Position numbers and translations under genes: made by a program
NCBI RefSeq assembly: GCF_029633865.1
Contig: NC_079219.1
Span: 49,675,008 to 49,739,007, forward strand
Direction: 5' to 3'
Length of the DNA: 64,000 nt
Source: Lampris incognitus
Lineage: Eukaryota; Chordata; Actinopteri; Lampriformes; Lampridae
Shown: positions 1-13,000 of the stretch, in pieces
Position numbering within the stretch: position 1 is the first letter of the stretch
How the letters are laid out: the number at the start of each line of letters is the position of its first letter
Notes under the pieces: generated by a model
The model's database searches: none
Seen by the model: the letters and a program-made list of their open reading frames with translations, nothing else
Told to the model about the DNA's origin: nothing

Positions 1-1041
1 ACTTTTGGTATTCATATCGAACCATGCAAGTTAGATGAGGTAAATGTATATCTTCCGCCTTCTTGGTGACCAGTGGGGTCCGACAAGGTTGAATTGCCCT
101 TCTGGGATAAATAAAGTTGTCTGAATCTGAATACTGTCACCTGTTCCCTTCAATTTGTATATGGATATCTTTCTAAAAAGTTAAAAGTGTGTAAGACTGG
201 CCGTATGGTGGGGGATAGTCTTATCAACCATCTGATGTATGCTGATGACTTAGTCATACTGTCCCCTTATAGTGCTGGCTTACAGCAACTGCTCAGAGTC
301 TGCTCAAGTTATGGTGTGCAGCATAACATCACATTTAACTCTAAAAAGAGTGTTGTCATGATTGCTAAAACCAAGGATGATCAGAAGCAAAATTTTCCTT
401 CATTCTTCGTGGCAGACCAAGCACTAAATGTGGTGAACAAGGTAAGATATTTGGGTCACATCATCGGGAATGATCTATGTGATGACGATGATGTGCAGCG
501 CCAGTGTTGCAAACTGTATGCACAAACCAATATGCTGGCAAACAAATGTCATATGTGTACAGATGAGGTTAAAACTGCTCTTTTTAGGGCCCACTGTACT
601 CCACTCTATACAGCCCACTTGTGGTGAACTTATAGTAAGGCAAAAATGAGGAAGCTGCGGGTAGCATATAATGATGCATTCAGAATCTTGCTCAAGCTGC
701 CAAGTTGGACAAGTGCAAGTCATATATTTGTGACTAGTAATGTTCCCACTTTTCATGCTGTGTTGAGGAATTTTATCTATAAATTTATGTGTCGACTACT
801 TGATTCAAAAAATGTAATCATAATGGTTTTAACTGAGCCTACGCAAAGTGACTCCAGGTACTCCTCTTGTTTCTGGACACATTGGAACCAATGTCTGTAA
901 AGCTTTTAGTCACTGTGGACTTGTGAGCTGCTGTTTTAGCTATATTTTTGTGTTGTCATCCTGTGTTGTATTTTTATTGTTTTTTTTTATATGGACCATG
1001 TGTCTGAATAAAGTAAGATTTGATTGATTGATTGATTGATC
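1..1041 (+). mobile_element. Non-LTR retrotransposon fragment (reverse transcriptase C-terminal half)
   Basis: Open frames at 187-627 and 646-900 read as the second half of a LINE reverse transcriptase. The catalytic YADD box (MYADDLVIL) is encoded at about 235-261, and a YLGHIIG block follows. Further upstream the GVRQG motif at about 76-90 is interrupted by a short foreign sequence ending near 130 (a GGATAAATAAAGTTG-type LINE tail). The frame is broken at 627-646, and the fragment ends in a (TGAT)n tail at 1019-1041, the usual place for a short-repeat tail on such elements. A sister copy of the same family lies on the minus strand at 32950-33787. No intact ORF1 or endonuclease is present, so the copy is dead. 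Confidence 0.8.
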
Positions 1042-1079
1042 ATTTTCTTCTTTTTCTTAATTCATTCTATTGTTGACAG

Positions 1080-4000
1080 GATCCAGATTATTGCTTTTTA
1101 GTGGACCAGACAAATCTACAGATCAGTTTAATTAAACTGCAGCCAAACACTAAGTACTTTGTGGATGTCCAGGCCTCGTTCTGTCCTGAGGCCATGTACA
1201 AAGGACCATGGAGTGAATGGAGCGCGGCGACAGAATGTAGGACAATGAAACGTGAGTGTAAAGGTACTATATTCATACATTTGAGGCTGTGCCGTTATAA
1301 CATCAGAGATGGATTCATAGATGGAGTCCGTTTTCTTCTTTTACCATTAGTATCTGTGCAGTTTCACTTCATTTAAAGAGCCTTGCATTTCGATGTATGA
1401 AATGTGTTGTGTTAGTAAAGTTTTGTTAGTTTGTTGATTGATTGGTTGATGGGTACTGATTAGCAGTTCCCCATTAATCTGTCTTTTGCTCCTAAATCCC
1501 TCATTTGCTCTATCACACTATCTCTCTCAGTATCGTGTGCCATATGTTGTGGTTTGCTATGTGCTCACCAGGTACTATATTTTTGAATGTGCATTGCTAG
1601 CGTTATTTTGAGGTATTACTTTTACTTTCACATAGTCTTTCGTCATAAAACACTGAAGTTACTGACATTTGGCAGAAAGGCTATAGAGGGGTGGGTGTGC
1701 AACAAAGGTCACGATTTGATTCCATGACATTTTAGCTGCCATGGAGTGTCAGTTCACCACCAAGAACATCTGTTATAATGTGCTTTCATTGTATTGTCAT
1801 AATGTTAAAGCCTCAACTGGAAGAATTTTACTGAACTGAAACTTGATCAATATCCTAAATCATCTCCACAGCAGCAAACAGCTAACGCTGGCAGGAGTGA
1901 TGTGGAGTGTGTTTTCACTTTCAGCTGTTCTTATCATCATATGTTTCACAGACGATGGTGCAGTCTGGTGGTCTCTTGCTCTCCTCCTTCTTCTCCCCTA
2001 TTCCATGTACCTCTTCATACATCGCTTCCTTAAGCCGTGAGTATCATTCGCCTCATGTTGCCTTTTTTCAAGAATGCTCAGGAGACGTGCCTCTCTGCAC
2101 ACTGAAGGGAAATCTCTAGGAGACCAAATCATGTTCTTCCCTGATTTGGTGATGAGACTTTAATCTAACTTGTATGACACATATGCGCTGATAAACATGA
2201 AAACTGAATGGAGCTAAGGGTGTGCAAGTGTCTTCTCTCAAATTATGTTGTTCTACCTCCACCACCTTAGCTGGAGGTAGTCTTTCTCTCGAACATGACA
2301 GTAAAACAGAACATGACATGAACATTGAATCGACCTTCATTTTGTGGACTCTAAGTGTCTTACAGTAATACCACGAGAGCTGACAATTTTATTCAGACTC
2401 TTAGTTTTGGCATGGATGACCTCAATGGGAAGTACCCTTAACCCTTGCAGTGTTGGTATATTATTCTGCCCATCCGAGCAGGAGTCAGAATACAGTATAG
2501 AACCAATTTTTAACAGCAGAGCCAAATAAAGCAATCTGATCGTACTTTCAAATAGCGTTTTTCCATCTCTATGTAAACTGTGAAGCCAACGCACCCCTGT
2601 TTTTGTTTTTGTTTTTTTTGGGGGGGTGGGGGGTGATCACAGACACTCAATTCGCAGAGTTGTGGGCCCTCTTGTTTCTGGCTCTGGGGTGGACTTGCCC
2701 GTGTTAACAAAGTCACTAAACTGTCCAACAATATAATACAACAAACTTGCATTGCTCTTGATCCAGGGTGACTTTTACCTTCCAAGTTACCTGGGTAAAC
2801 CCTTGTAGTGATTTGCAATGTTTTCATCCTCATATTTTGCTTGCAGAAGAGACTAATTTAGTGCACGTTGATTGAGACAATCCAACTACACCTCTGCTTT
2901 CCCTTCCTGTAAATGATAAGATAAACCTCTCACTGCATTAGTTCACACTTTCCTGGCATCGCCTCCCACATAGAGAGAAACCACGGCTTTACACACTCTG
3001 CAGAGGCACCATGTACAATGCAAAAGGCTAGCAGACATAGGAAGTCATGATGCAAAGCATCAGTATCAGAAAACCGAGAACATTGACTAGGGACAGAAAA
3101 TATCCAAACTCTCTACTAATCTGCTGTCTGATGTTTACTTTTACCAAATCTAAAGATGATTTTTATTATCGGACAACAGCGGAACAAGCGTTACTTGGAA
3201 AGAGGGACTGAGTATCAAACAAGTATATTTTGTCAAGTAAAATGAGGTTTTACATTTTTCTGCAAAAGAAATTCCACTTCCCCACACACCTCCATCTCCA
3301 TAAGTCACATACATGTTTGATCATTCATTTTTCATGCTAATCTTTGCAAAAGTTAGTGGTGATTTACTATGACTTTATATCACAATAAGCAGAAAAATCA
3401 TGTAATGTCCATTGATGTGAAGTACATTTTAATAGTTGTGCAAAATCATGACCCAAAAGCCTCTTTTCTTTTTTTTTAATCTCTCCTCAGGTGCTGGTTG
3501 AAGATCACATACATCCCTAAACCAGATGGGTTTTTCAAACCCCTGTACAGCACCTATGGAGGGAATTTCAAGGTAAGAAAAGAACAAAAATAAAACCAAA
3601 TGGGGGATTTAATGTGTAACTTCTATGGTCGTCCAGCAGATGTGGTCCACGATGGGGCTTCCCTTTCAGCACACCTGGTCCTTGCTGGAGTCTGGCTGGG
3701 CAGGACTTTCCCTTCACTACACAGATGAGGGCGAACATGTTGATAAATGACTCAGTGTGTAGGGGCTTCAAGCGTCTTTTCATCACCCGCCATCACACTT
3801 TTCAGAAAATATTTGTGCTTGAGATCAGTGTGCATCACAGCCAGACATATTCTTACCCACTGGAAAATACCCCAGCTCGGCTGATTTTGATTCACAGCTT
3901 TGGTGTTTCAGTGGGTAAAATGTCTCTCCCTGAAATGGAGAGAAGGTGTCACTTTTTTTTTTGGGTAAGGTTTCTATTCTTTACATGCTTTACCAGTGAA

Positions 4001-7000
4001 TATTTGTGTTTCTAAACAAAAGGTTCCCTTTTCCCCCACCCCAGCCGATATAACTCCTTGTCTGGATCATTTGAGATGCAGGAACGCGGTCTCGTGTGAG
4101 TCGCAGGTTTACTGAACACTGTAGATGGGAAATCCAGTGTATTGCATCAGCTTCCTGAGAGAAAGTGTGCTAGCTTGTCTTTAAAGTCATTGATTTTAAA
4201 AGGTTGGTGACTTACTATTATCCATTTAGGTGTACAGTTCAGTTCCCCAAAACTTGAGTGTTTCTTAAAAATTGTATTTTTATAGTTGTAAATCAGTCCA
4301 ACAATTCATTCCCAGAGGGCTTTACAGTCACGTTACATTCTCCAGCAGACAGAAAAACAGAATAAGTGTCGATGCATAACACAAGAAATGCAGAATAAGA
4401 TGGCCTGGCGGCCTGTCCAGGGTGTCTCCCCGCCTGCCGCCCAGTGGCTGCTGGGATAGGCTCCAGCATCCCCGCGACCCTGAGAGCGGGATAAGCGGTT
4501 CGGATAATGGATGGATGGATGGATAAAAAGACATTTAAAATGAATTAAAATATAAAAAAAGGGAAAAAAGATAATTTTAAAAAGAAAACTAAAAGTCAGA
4601 AACAAAGAGGACTTCAGTAGCCAGAACTGGTAAAGTGATAAAATCAGATGGAGACTGAACCTCTCAATAAAACACATTGAGATTCAGTTGGTTTTACTGG
4701 AAGGGTCTGCCACCCACATCTGTCTGGACCTGTGGTGCTCAGGACGGGATATGCTGTTTAGAAACGGATCACTTCATGTAGTTTATCCCCTGTAAGGAAA
4801 TGACCGCGATCATAATGTTGACCCTTTAGGAAGCTTGATAGGTGGAAAACTGGAGAGGAAAGTTAGAGACTGAGTTTCATAATTGCTTTTATCAACTTTT
4901 TGTCACCCACATATCTTAGTTCGTCTGCGGTTATAAATAATGCTTAATTATATCCAGGGGGCAATCGACAGGGGAGCCAGGGAGAGCTTGGCTCCCCTTC
5001 ATAACATATAAGCTCCCCTAAAAAATATGATTTGTGATTTTTTTGGGGGGGGGGGTCTCTAAAATATTGACAATGTGCAATTTTTATTTTTATTTTTTAC
5101 TACTTTTATTAATCCCCGTGGGGTAATTTGTTCTTCTGCATTTAACCCATCCTAGCTGTGTAGCTAGGAGCAGTGGGCAGCCGCTAGTGCAGCGACCGGG
5201 GACCAACTCCAGTTCATCTTGCCATGCCTTGCTCAGGGGCAGACAGGAGTATTAACCCTAACATCAATGTCTTTTTGATGGTGGGGGAAACCGGAGCACC
5301 CGGAGAAAGCCCACCGCAGACACAGGGAGGACATGCAAACTCCACACAGGACGACCTGGGATCATCCCCGAGGTTGGACAACCTCGGGGTTCGAACCCAG
5401 GGCCTTATTGCTGTGAGGCGACAGTGCTAACCACCGGGCCACTGTGCCCAGTGGTTAGCTGGGCAAAGCTATTATGCTGGGCAAACAGCCCAAAAACAAA
5501 ATAATGCAACACTTCTCACTTTGCTAGCCTGGGCTAAATTTGGAGGTTTGCGGGTCAGGTTCAGGTGGTTAATTAACGCATATTTTAGTGGTCGGGCGAG
5601 GCAGACTGGCTCTCATAATGGGTCAGATGGGTGTGGGTATTAAAAAACTCTGACCTGCACATCACTGCTGTACCTGTATAAATGCAACTTATATATCATA
5701 GCCATTTATATGTTTTTTTTTCCTTAAAAAAACACATTTGTTGCTGAGTGCAACTTGTACTCCGGTGCGACGGTGTGTCTTCAGGGCAGGGATATCCAGG
5801 CTGATTGGTGAATTCTTAGTTTGTCTGATAGACAGGGTGAGTGTTCGCCTTCCAGGGTTGCTGGTTGACTGCTGAGCTGTTCAGTAAGGGACTAAGTCAG
5901 CATTCTGCCACTACCTCATGACCTGCCTGAAGGCTCTGAAATACATGTTAGTACTAAATTGATCAATGACAAAGTCTAAAAAGCCTGTCTTTATGCGTGC
6001 TCAATAACCCAGGTAAGGCAGTCACAGAAAGTTGAATCAGTTCATCTGGACGCCTCTTCAGTCTGACTCAACTTTCTGGGGTCTGAAAAGCCCGGTTTAA
6101 CTGTGGGAGCAGGTCTGAAAAGGTACTATATGCAGTCTCCAGAGTCTATTTCTAGCCTATATGGGGGAAATTTGTCCAGCTGCGAAGCATTTGATGCAGA
6201 ACATGAGGTGCGTTAATCGCTGGTTGTTGGGACTCCATGTTGTTTCTGTCCCATGTGGTTGTCATCAGTGGTTCAAGAATATTCTTAAATTTTTGAATGT
6301 TCACCAATAGGGGAGCAATGCATGCATTTGCTGTGCATTTTTATTTTTTGTATCTTCATCAGCATGGATCATGCATAAAATTGAGCTATTATTGATGCAT
6401 GATGAGGGTGATTCATCACTAATTCATTCATTTAAAGATACCGGCATGCATGCATGCTATTCTTGCCATCACCATCGAAGCATGGCAGCACGATAAGTCA
6501 CTTTAACTCAAAGATCAGGGGAAAAAAACCTTTCTTAGTCCCACTCAGTCTGCGTGCCGAATCGCCATTATTAATAATTTCTCCGTTTTGTCGTCAGCAT
6601 ACAGATAGGTCAAATAGAAAACAAGCAAGCTTACTTGCAAACTTTGGATTACAAAAAAAAAGTAATCCAACTGACTCTGAAGAGCAACCAAAGCCAGAGG
6701 CCTCTGGGGTCGCTTCTGTGTTAAGGCCATTCCCAACAGACCTTTTTCACGGCAGCCATTTTGACATGAAATAGTGGGTGAGGTGTTACTAATCACAGTA
6801 ATTAAGGCTCTGTACCTAAATAGAACAGATTCTTCATTAATGTCTAATTTAATATTAGTAACACCTGTGTATACCTACTATTTCATGGTGAAATGGCTGC
6901 GGTGAAAAAGGTTTATTAACTGTATTACTCACTGTTAGCGCTGTATTGTAGTATATGTGGGGAATGCTGGTGAGGACCGGGTGCCTTGTAGGCCGCCTGG

Positions 7001-10000
7001 CCTATTTCAGTTGGTACTTACCATGCATGTGTGTGTTGTTACAGGCTGGTGTGTTGATGCGTGACCCTCGCCTCTGATGCCTTAACTGTACAGGGAGATT
7101 ATTGTCATCATCTGTATGTGATGCAGGGTGACAAGACGTCCCGAATTACGAGCAGTTGTCCCGAATCTTGTCGCTTTTCCCGAAAATTAGACTAAACCCG
7201 AGTTTTGATTAGTTACGGCCTGATAAAACATGAAACACTGCTTGTTGTTATATTGTGTGTTGTATGTTGTTATATTATGCGTGCTCTTTCCCCCTTTTTG
7301 TTTTCTAGTGTACATGAAGATAGCATTTGGGTTCGCTTCCCGGCCGCGGCAGTTTCTGGGGTTGCGTGGCCCCCTCGAACTCGCTACAGTGACATAACAT
7401 CGGTTACAGTAACATAGCACACTGTGTCATACAACACGGCCATTGTTCCCTTTTCCTAATGACAGACAGTTGACTTCATGTTCACGAACAAAAAGAACAC
7501 ATTTTAGTGTTGTTTTGACACGTTTTACTGTTACTGTTCGATGACATTGCATAAAATGAGTCAGAGGCCACGCCCACCATCACCACGTGACCCCGCCCAC
7601 CCACCCCCAACTCCCCTGTCCCGAATTTCACCCATCCTTATCCGGTCACCTCAAGGCCCTGAACCCCAATAAGCGGTCCGCGGGCCAGGTCCCAGTGACT
7701 GCTGGGATAGGATAAAGGATTCGGATAAAGCGGCTTGGATAATGGCTGGATGGGCCAGGACCGGCCCGCGAGAGCCAAATGTCTCGCCCGTGCTGGCCCA
7801 TTGGCATTAATGCACCTGTCATAATGTGTGAAATAAAGTGCGACCTGCGCTACTTTACTCTGACCTCGCCCCACCCCATAGGCTAGTTGAAAACTGTCAG
7901 TATGAGAGTTAAGGAATCGCATACTGAAATACTTTTGTTTCTTAGTTTTTTTGACAGTTAATGTTTCTAAATAGCTGATGTACATAGACTAATACCAGTA
8001 CAGTTAACATTTTGAGTTCCACAACAATTCTGTTTTAATGTGTTATGTATCTGTATATATTGTAACATGTTAAACGATTCATTGTCATATTGTAAATGTC
8101 CAGAAATGAAAAATGAAAATATCGGATAGAAGCATATTCTGCATAATCAGAAGCATATTCTGCATATGCGACTCGTGGCTGGGGGGGCCAGCGGGGGGGC
8201 CTGGGATAGTATCAGGGTGGCCATGGCCACCCCTGGCCACCCCTTGGGGGCGCCACTGACTGTGACGAGGCTGGTTAATTTCATTCGCGAGAGATCTAGT
8301 CTGCAACATCGCCTCTCCAGAGCATTGCTGGAGGAAACGCCAGCGGAGCACGAGGGTCTTCTGCTGCATAATGATGTTCGCTGGCTGGGCAAAGGCCGTG
8401 CGTCGGAGAGGGTGTTGACCTGCGCGATGAGCTTTTCTCATTTTTATTCGGACTGCGGAGCCAAAAATCCCAAGAATATCAGAGGCTTTTAAGTGACAAT
8501 AAGGTGATGGCACATGTTTTTGTGTGTGTTTGTGTGTGTGACATCATGTCTCATCTAAATCACCTTAATCTGCAATTACAAGGCAAGAACCACAGTGTTG
8601 CAGACATGGTGGGGGAAGCTTTCCAGTCAAAGCTGAACCTTTTGGAGAGAGACATTCACGGGAGAAACTTGGATTTTCTGTGTCTGTTGGAGCATTGCGA
8701 GAAGAACAAAATGTGGGAGGATCCAGCCATGAAGGATTTCATGACGAGGCTGGAAGAAAACTTCAAGGAACAATTTGAAAGCTCCCCTAAACTCTCAGGG
8801 GACAGCCTCCTCCCCCTGAGACAGCCGTTCTCCATTTTGGCTGATGGCCAGTGGACTTCAGAGGCCAAAATACTGGTACTCTCATAGATGAGACAGCTCT
8901 TAAGATGGAGGTCTCGGAGGTGGGGACATCTGATTTGCTCAAAGCACAACACAAGGATGTTGGGGTGAGTGACTTTTGGATCGACGTGGTTCCCCAAGCT
9001 CGATTCAGAAACATGAGAGCTACTGCAATGCCCCTACTCACAACTTCCCCCTCCACGTACGTATATGAGTCATCGTTTTCTTCAACAAACGCGATAAAAA
9101 ACCAAGGAAGAAACAGACTCTCCAGTGCACAGCTTAGCCAGTGCCTCGGGCTTGCCACAGCAGCAAGCAAGCAACGTTTTAATTAATAACACTCACACAG
9201 TGCTTTACACTCAATACACAAAATACGAGTAAATACATAAAATAAATTGCATGTGTGTGTGTGTGTGTGTGTGTGTGGGCCCTGTGATGGACTGGCGGCC
9301 TGTCCAGGGTGTCTCCCCGCCTGCCGCCCAGTGACTGCTGGGATAGGATAGGCTCCAGCATCCTCGTGACCCTGAGAGCAGGAGAAGCCCAGTTTATTGT
9401 AAAGCAACTTTGAGTATTAGAAAAGCACTATATAAGTTTAATTTATCATTATTATTGATATTATTATTATTATCATACGCGGTTCAGATAATGGATGGAT
9501 GGAAGATCTGCACATAAAACAACTTTTGCTGGTGCAATGGGAAAGGGGGGGACTCAGACATTTTGACCCTTGGCTTGGTACAGGTGACATGATTTGGCCC
9601 TTGGGGAAAACCAGTTGGGGACCCTGCATGGGTAGCTTTAACCGTTGTCGATGAGGACTCGATCCCTTGTGGGCAGCCTGGTGTGCTGTTTCTGATTTAG
9701 TGCTCATCCGTTTGTGTCTTGCTGTGTGACCTATCCGGGCCTTCTGATATAAACTGTAGAATAAAGCACATCACTCTGCATGGTACCGTGTGCTCTGCTT
9801 TAGTGGGCCGTAGTGGATCATACTGCGATGCTGGTTTTGATGAGATGTGGTGCTGACACAAAGCAAGTAGGCCTGCATGCTTGCAGATGTGCATTTCTTT
9901 TCAACAAGAGTCACAGTCAGTCCTCTCTTTGAGGCACGCTCAAGCCCCCATCCCCCTCCACCCCCCCACCCTGTAAAAGCAAGAAAAAAAGAGAGCTCCC

Positions 10001-13000
10001 CGAAAACCATGGTATAGTTCGCACAGTGATTATACCATGCCAACCATGCGATTCCAGTTAAATATCATGCTGACCATGAGATTCCGGTTAAATTTCATGC
10101 CGACCATGAGATTCCGGTTAAATATCATGCCAACCATGAGATTCCGGTTAAATATCATGCCAACCATGCGATTCCGGTTAAATGTCATGCCGACCATGAG
10201 ATTCCGGTTAAATATCATGCTGACCATGAGATTCCGGTTAAATATCATGCTGACCATGAGATTCCGGTTAAATTTCATGCCGACCATGCGATTCCGGTTA
10301 AATTTCATGCCGACCATGAGATTCCGGTTAAATATCATGCCGACCATGCGATTCCGGTTAAATATCATGCCAACCATGAGATTCCGGTTAAATATCATGC
10401 CGACCATGCGATTCCGGTTAAATATCATGCCGACCATGAGATTCCGGTTAAATATCATGCCGACCATGAGATTCCGGTTAAATATCATGCCGACCATGAG
10501 ATTCCGGTTAAATATCATGCCGACCATGAGATTCCGGTTAAATTTCATGCCGACCATGAGATTCCGGTTAAATATCATGCCGACCATGCGATTCCGGTTA
10601 AATATCATGCCGATCATGAGATTCCGGTTAAATATCATGCCGACCATGAGATTCCGGTTAAATTTCATGCCGACCATGATATTCCGGTTAAATATCATGC
10701 CGACCATGCGATTCCGGTTAAATATCATGCCGATCATGAGATTCCGGTTAAATATCATGCCGACCATGAGATTCCGGTTAAATTTCATGCCGACCATGCG
10801 ATTCCGGTTAAATTTCGTGCCGACCATGCGATTCCGGTTAAATATCATGCCAACCATGCGATTCCGGTTAAATTTCATGCCGACCATGAGATTCCGGTTA
10901 AATATCATGCAAACCATGCGATTCCGGTTAAATTTCATGCCGACCATGAGATTCCGGTTAAATATCATGCCGACCATGCGATTCCGGTTAAATTTCATGC
11001 CGACCATGAGATTCCGGTTAAATATCATGCCGACCATGAGATTCCGGTTAAATATCATGCCGACCATGCGATTCCGGTTAAATTTCGTGCCGACCATGAG
11101 ATTCCGGTTAAATTTCATGCCGACCATGCGATTCCGGTTAAATTTCATGCCGACCATGAGATTCCGGTTAAATATCATGCCAACCATGCGATTCCGGTTA
11201 AATTTCATGCCAACCATGCGATTCCAGTTAAATATCATGCCAACCATGAGATTCCGGTTAAATATCATGCCGACCATGAGATTCCGGTTAAATATCATGC
11301 TAACCATGAGATTCCGGTTAATTGAATATCTGGTTAAACCTCCTGGGGGCGCTGCTTGCCATTGAGTAAATTCGACCATTCTTGAGCTCTCGGTGCCACA
11401 GTAGTGCATGACATGGAGATTTTCATTAAGTTATAAAACATTCCAACAGAGGGCGCTGCTTTAATCACCAAAAAAAAAAAAGAAAAAAAAGAAAGGGAAA
11501 AACTTGTCTCAGTTAGAGAGGAAGGGTCTGCTGAAAGTGTTCACATGTGAAAATAATAAAATACCCCACCAGAATATTCATATGGCATCCCCAGCGTCAC
11601 TCCCTGTAAGAACTGGTCCTTTTACTGCAGACCTGCTTTTGGCTAAATTAAATATATATTGAGCCACGTTATTGTACGTGACAGATCAGTGTTAATGTAG
11701 TGTTTTATAGACCATATACAGGGTAAATGGTCAAATTCGTACCAGATTAATAGAGAATTAAGTTTTTAACAGTACTTAACAAATCACAAAACAGGCTATT
11801 GTATTCATCCATGATCATGCCAACGATGGAAATGTTTTTTGAGGTTTTTTTTCTTCAGTTAAATCTATACCAGTAGTTCCTAATTAGGTCTTCATTTACC
11901 CCCAGCTGTTTGCTGCTCAGACGGGTATTTCATCATCGGGTGAATTATCAGTTGCCTTTCAGAATAGAAAAGCAGTGGTGCAGGTTGTACCTGAGGACCT
12001 GATGGGGAACCGCTGGTCTGTGCCTGAGAGGGTGGATAGAAGAAGAGAAAAAAAAAAAGAAAAAGAAAAGGTGAACAGTGAATGTTGTAAATTCTTATCA
12101 GAGCAATCTTGTGTAGGCCGTAATCATGTGACTCAGTGACAGGGGACAGGACAGCAGGCTGTGGTAGAGATACCGGCGGGTTTTTTTTTCTCTTTCCGAT
12201 GAGCAGAACTGATACAGTTCTGAAGAGCTTCATCTGAGGATGTGGTGTCTTTGCATGCTTATCTGAACATCAATGTCCCATAGGCTTGTACAAACAGGAT
12301 ACCTACTACCTACTGGCTGCAGAATGTAAAAGTTCATAATCTTAAAAAAAAAAAAGCCCAGCAGTAAAAGAAAAAAGAAGAAGAGTTTCACCGTCATGGA
12401 TGTGAGCTGACCTACATACAGATGTGTTGTAATTAGAGAAAGTGTAGGTCCAGTTGAGAAAGTCAAAATGAAATTATAATAGTCCTGGCATGTATTTCCA
12501 TTATTATCCTTGTTAAATCTAGTGTTATTGTTGAAGGACGGTCCCTCGTACTACTGATTTGTAATGATGAGAAATTAATAAGGTTTAGCCATGCTGTCGG
12601 TCTTTTTGAGAACATTAGTGAAACGCCATCGATTCTAAACATTTTACTTCTAGAGCACTGAGATTGTGTTTATGTGTGACAACAAGTACCTGACGCAAAA
12701 GTGCAAGATGGAAAAAAGTGGTGTCTCTTTTTTCTCCCGCTGTACTTTTCCTCTTGAAAACGGGGCTGGTGAAGTCTTTAACGTAGGGGGGATGTGCTCT
12801 GCGGTAAACCCACTAGCACCTCTTCAAAGTGTTGTGCAATCAAGGTGCGCAATAAGTTATGGCACCACACACCACATCATACTGTTCAAAATCAATCAAA
12901 GCATGGAGAGATGAAGCTCACTCAGTGTCCCACAGGCTTGTACAAAAAAGGATACCTACGACCTACTGGCTGCAGAATGTAAAAGTTCATAAACTAATTC

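Noticed and set aside
1870-1894. Acceptors at CAG 1870-1883 for the il21r transmembrane exon
   Set aside because: They leave the wrong phase with the preceding exon (phase 1); only the acceptor before 1895 keeps the frame.
2116-2833. Overlapping short frames in the il21r intron
   Set aside because: No motifs, no splice support, low-complexity segments; treated as chance.
10034-11322. CRISPR-like regular repeat
   Set aside because: There are no spacers between the units, and the genome is vertebrate.
10030-11409. Open frames of 459 codons (minus) and 442 codons (plus)
   Set aside because: They exist only because a stop-free 30-bp unit is repeated; the peptides are pure 10-residue repeats on both strands, and the site is intronic.
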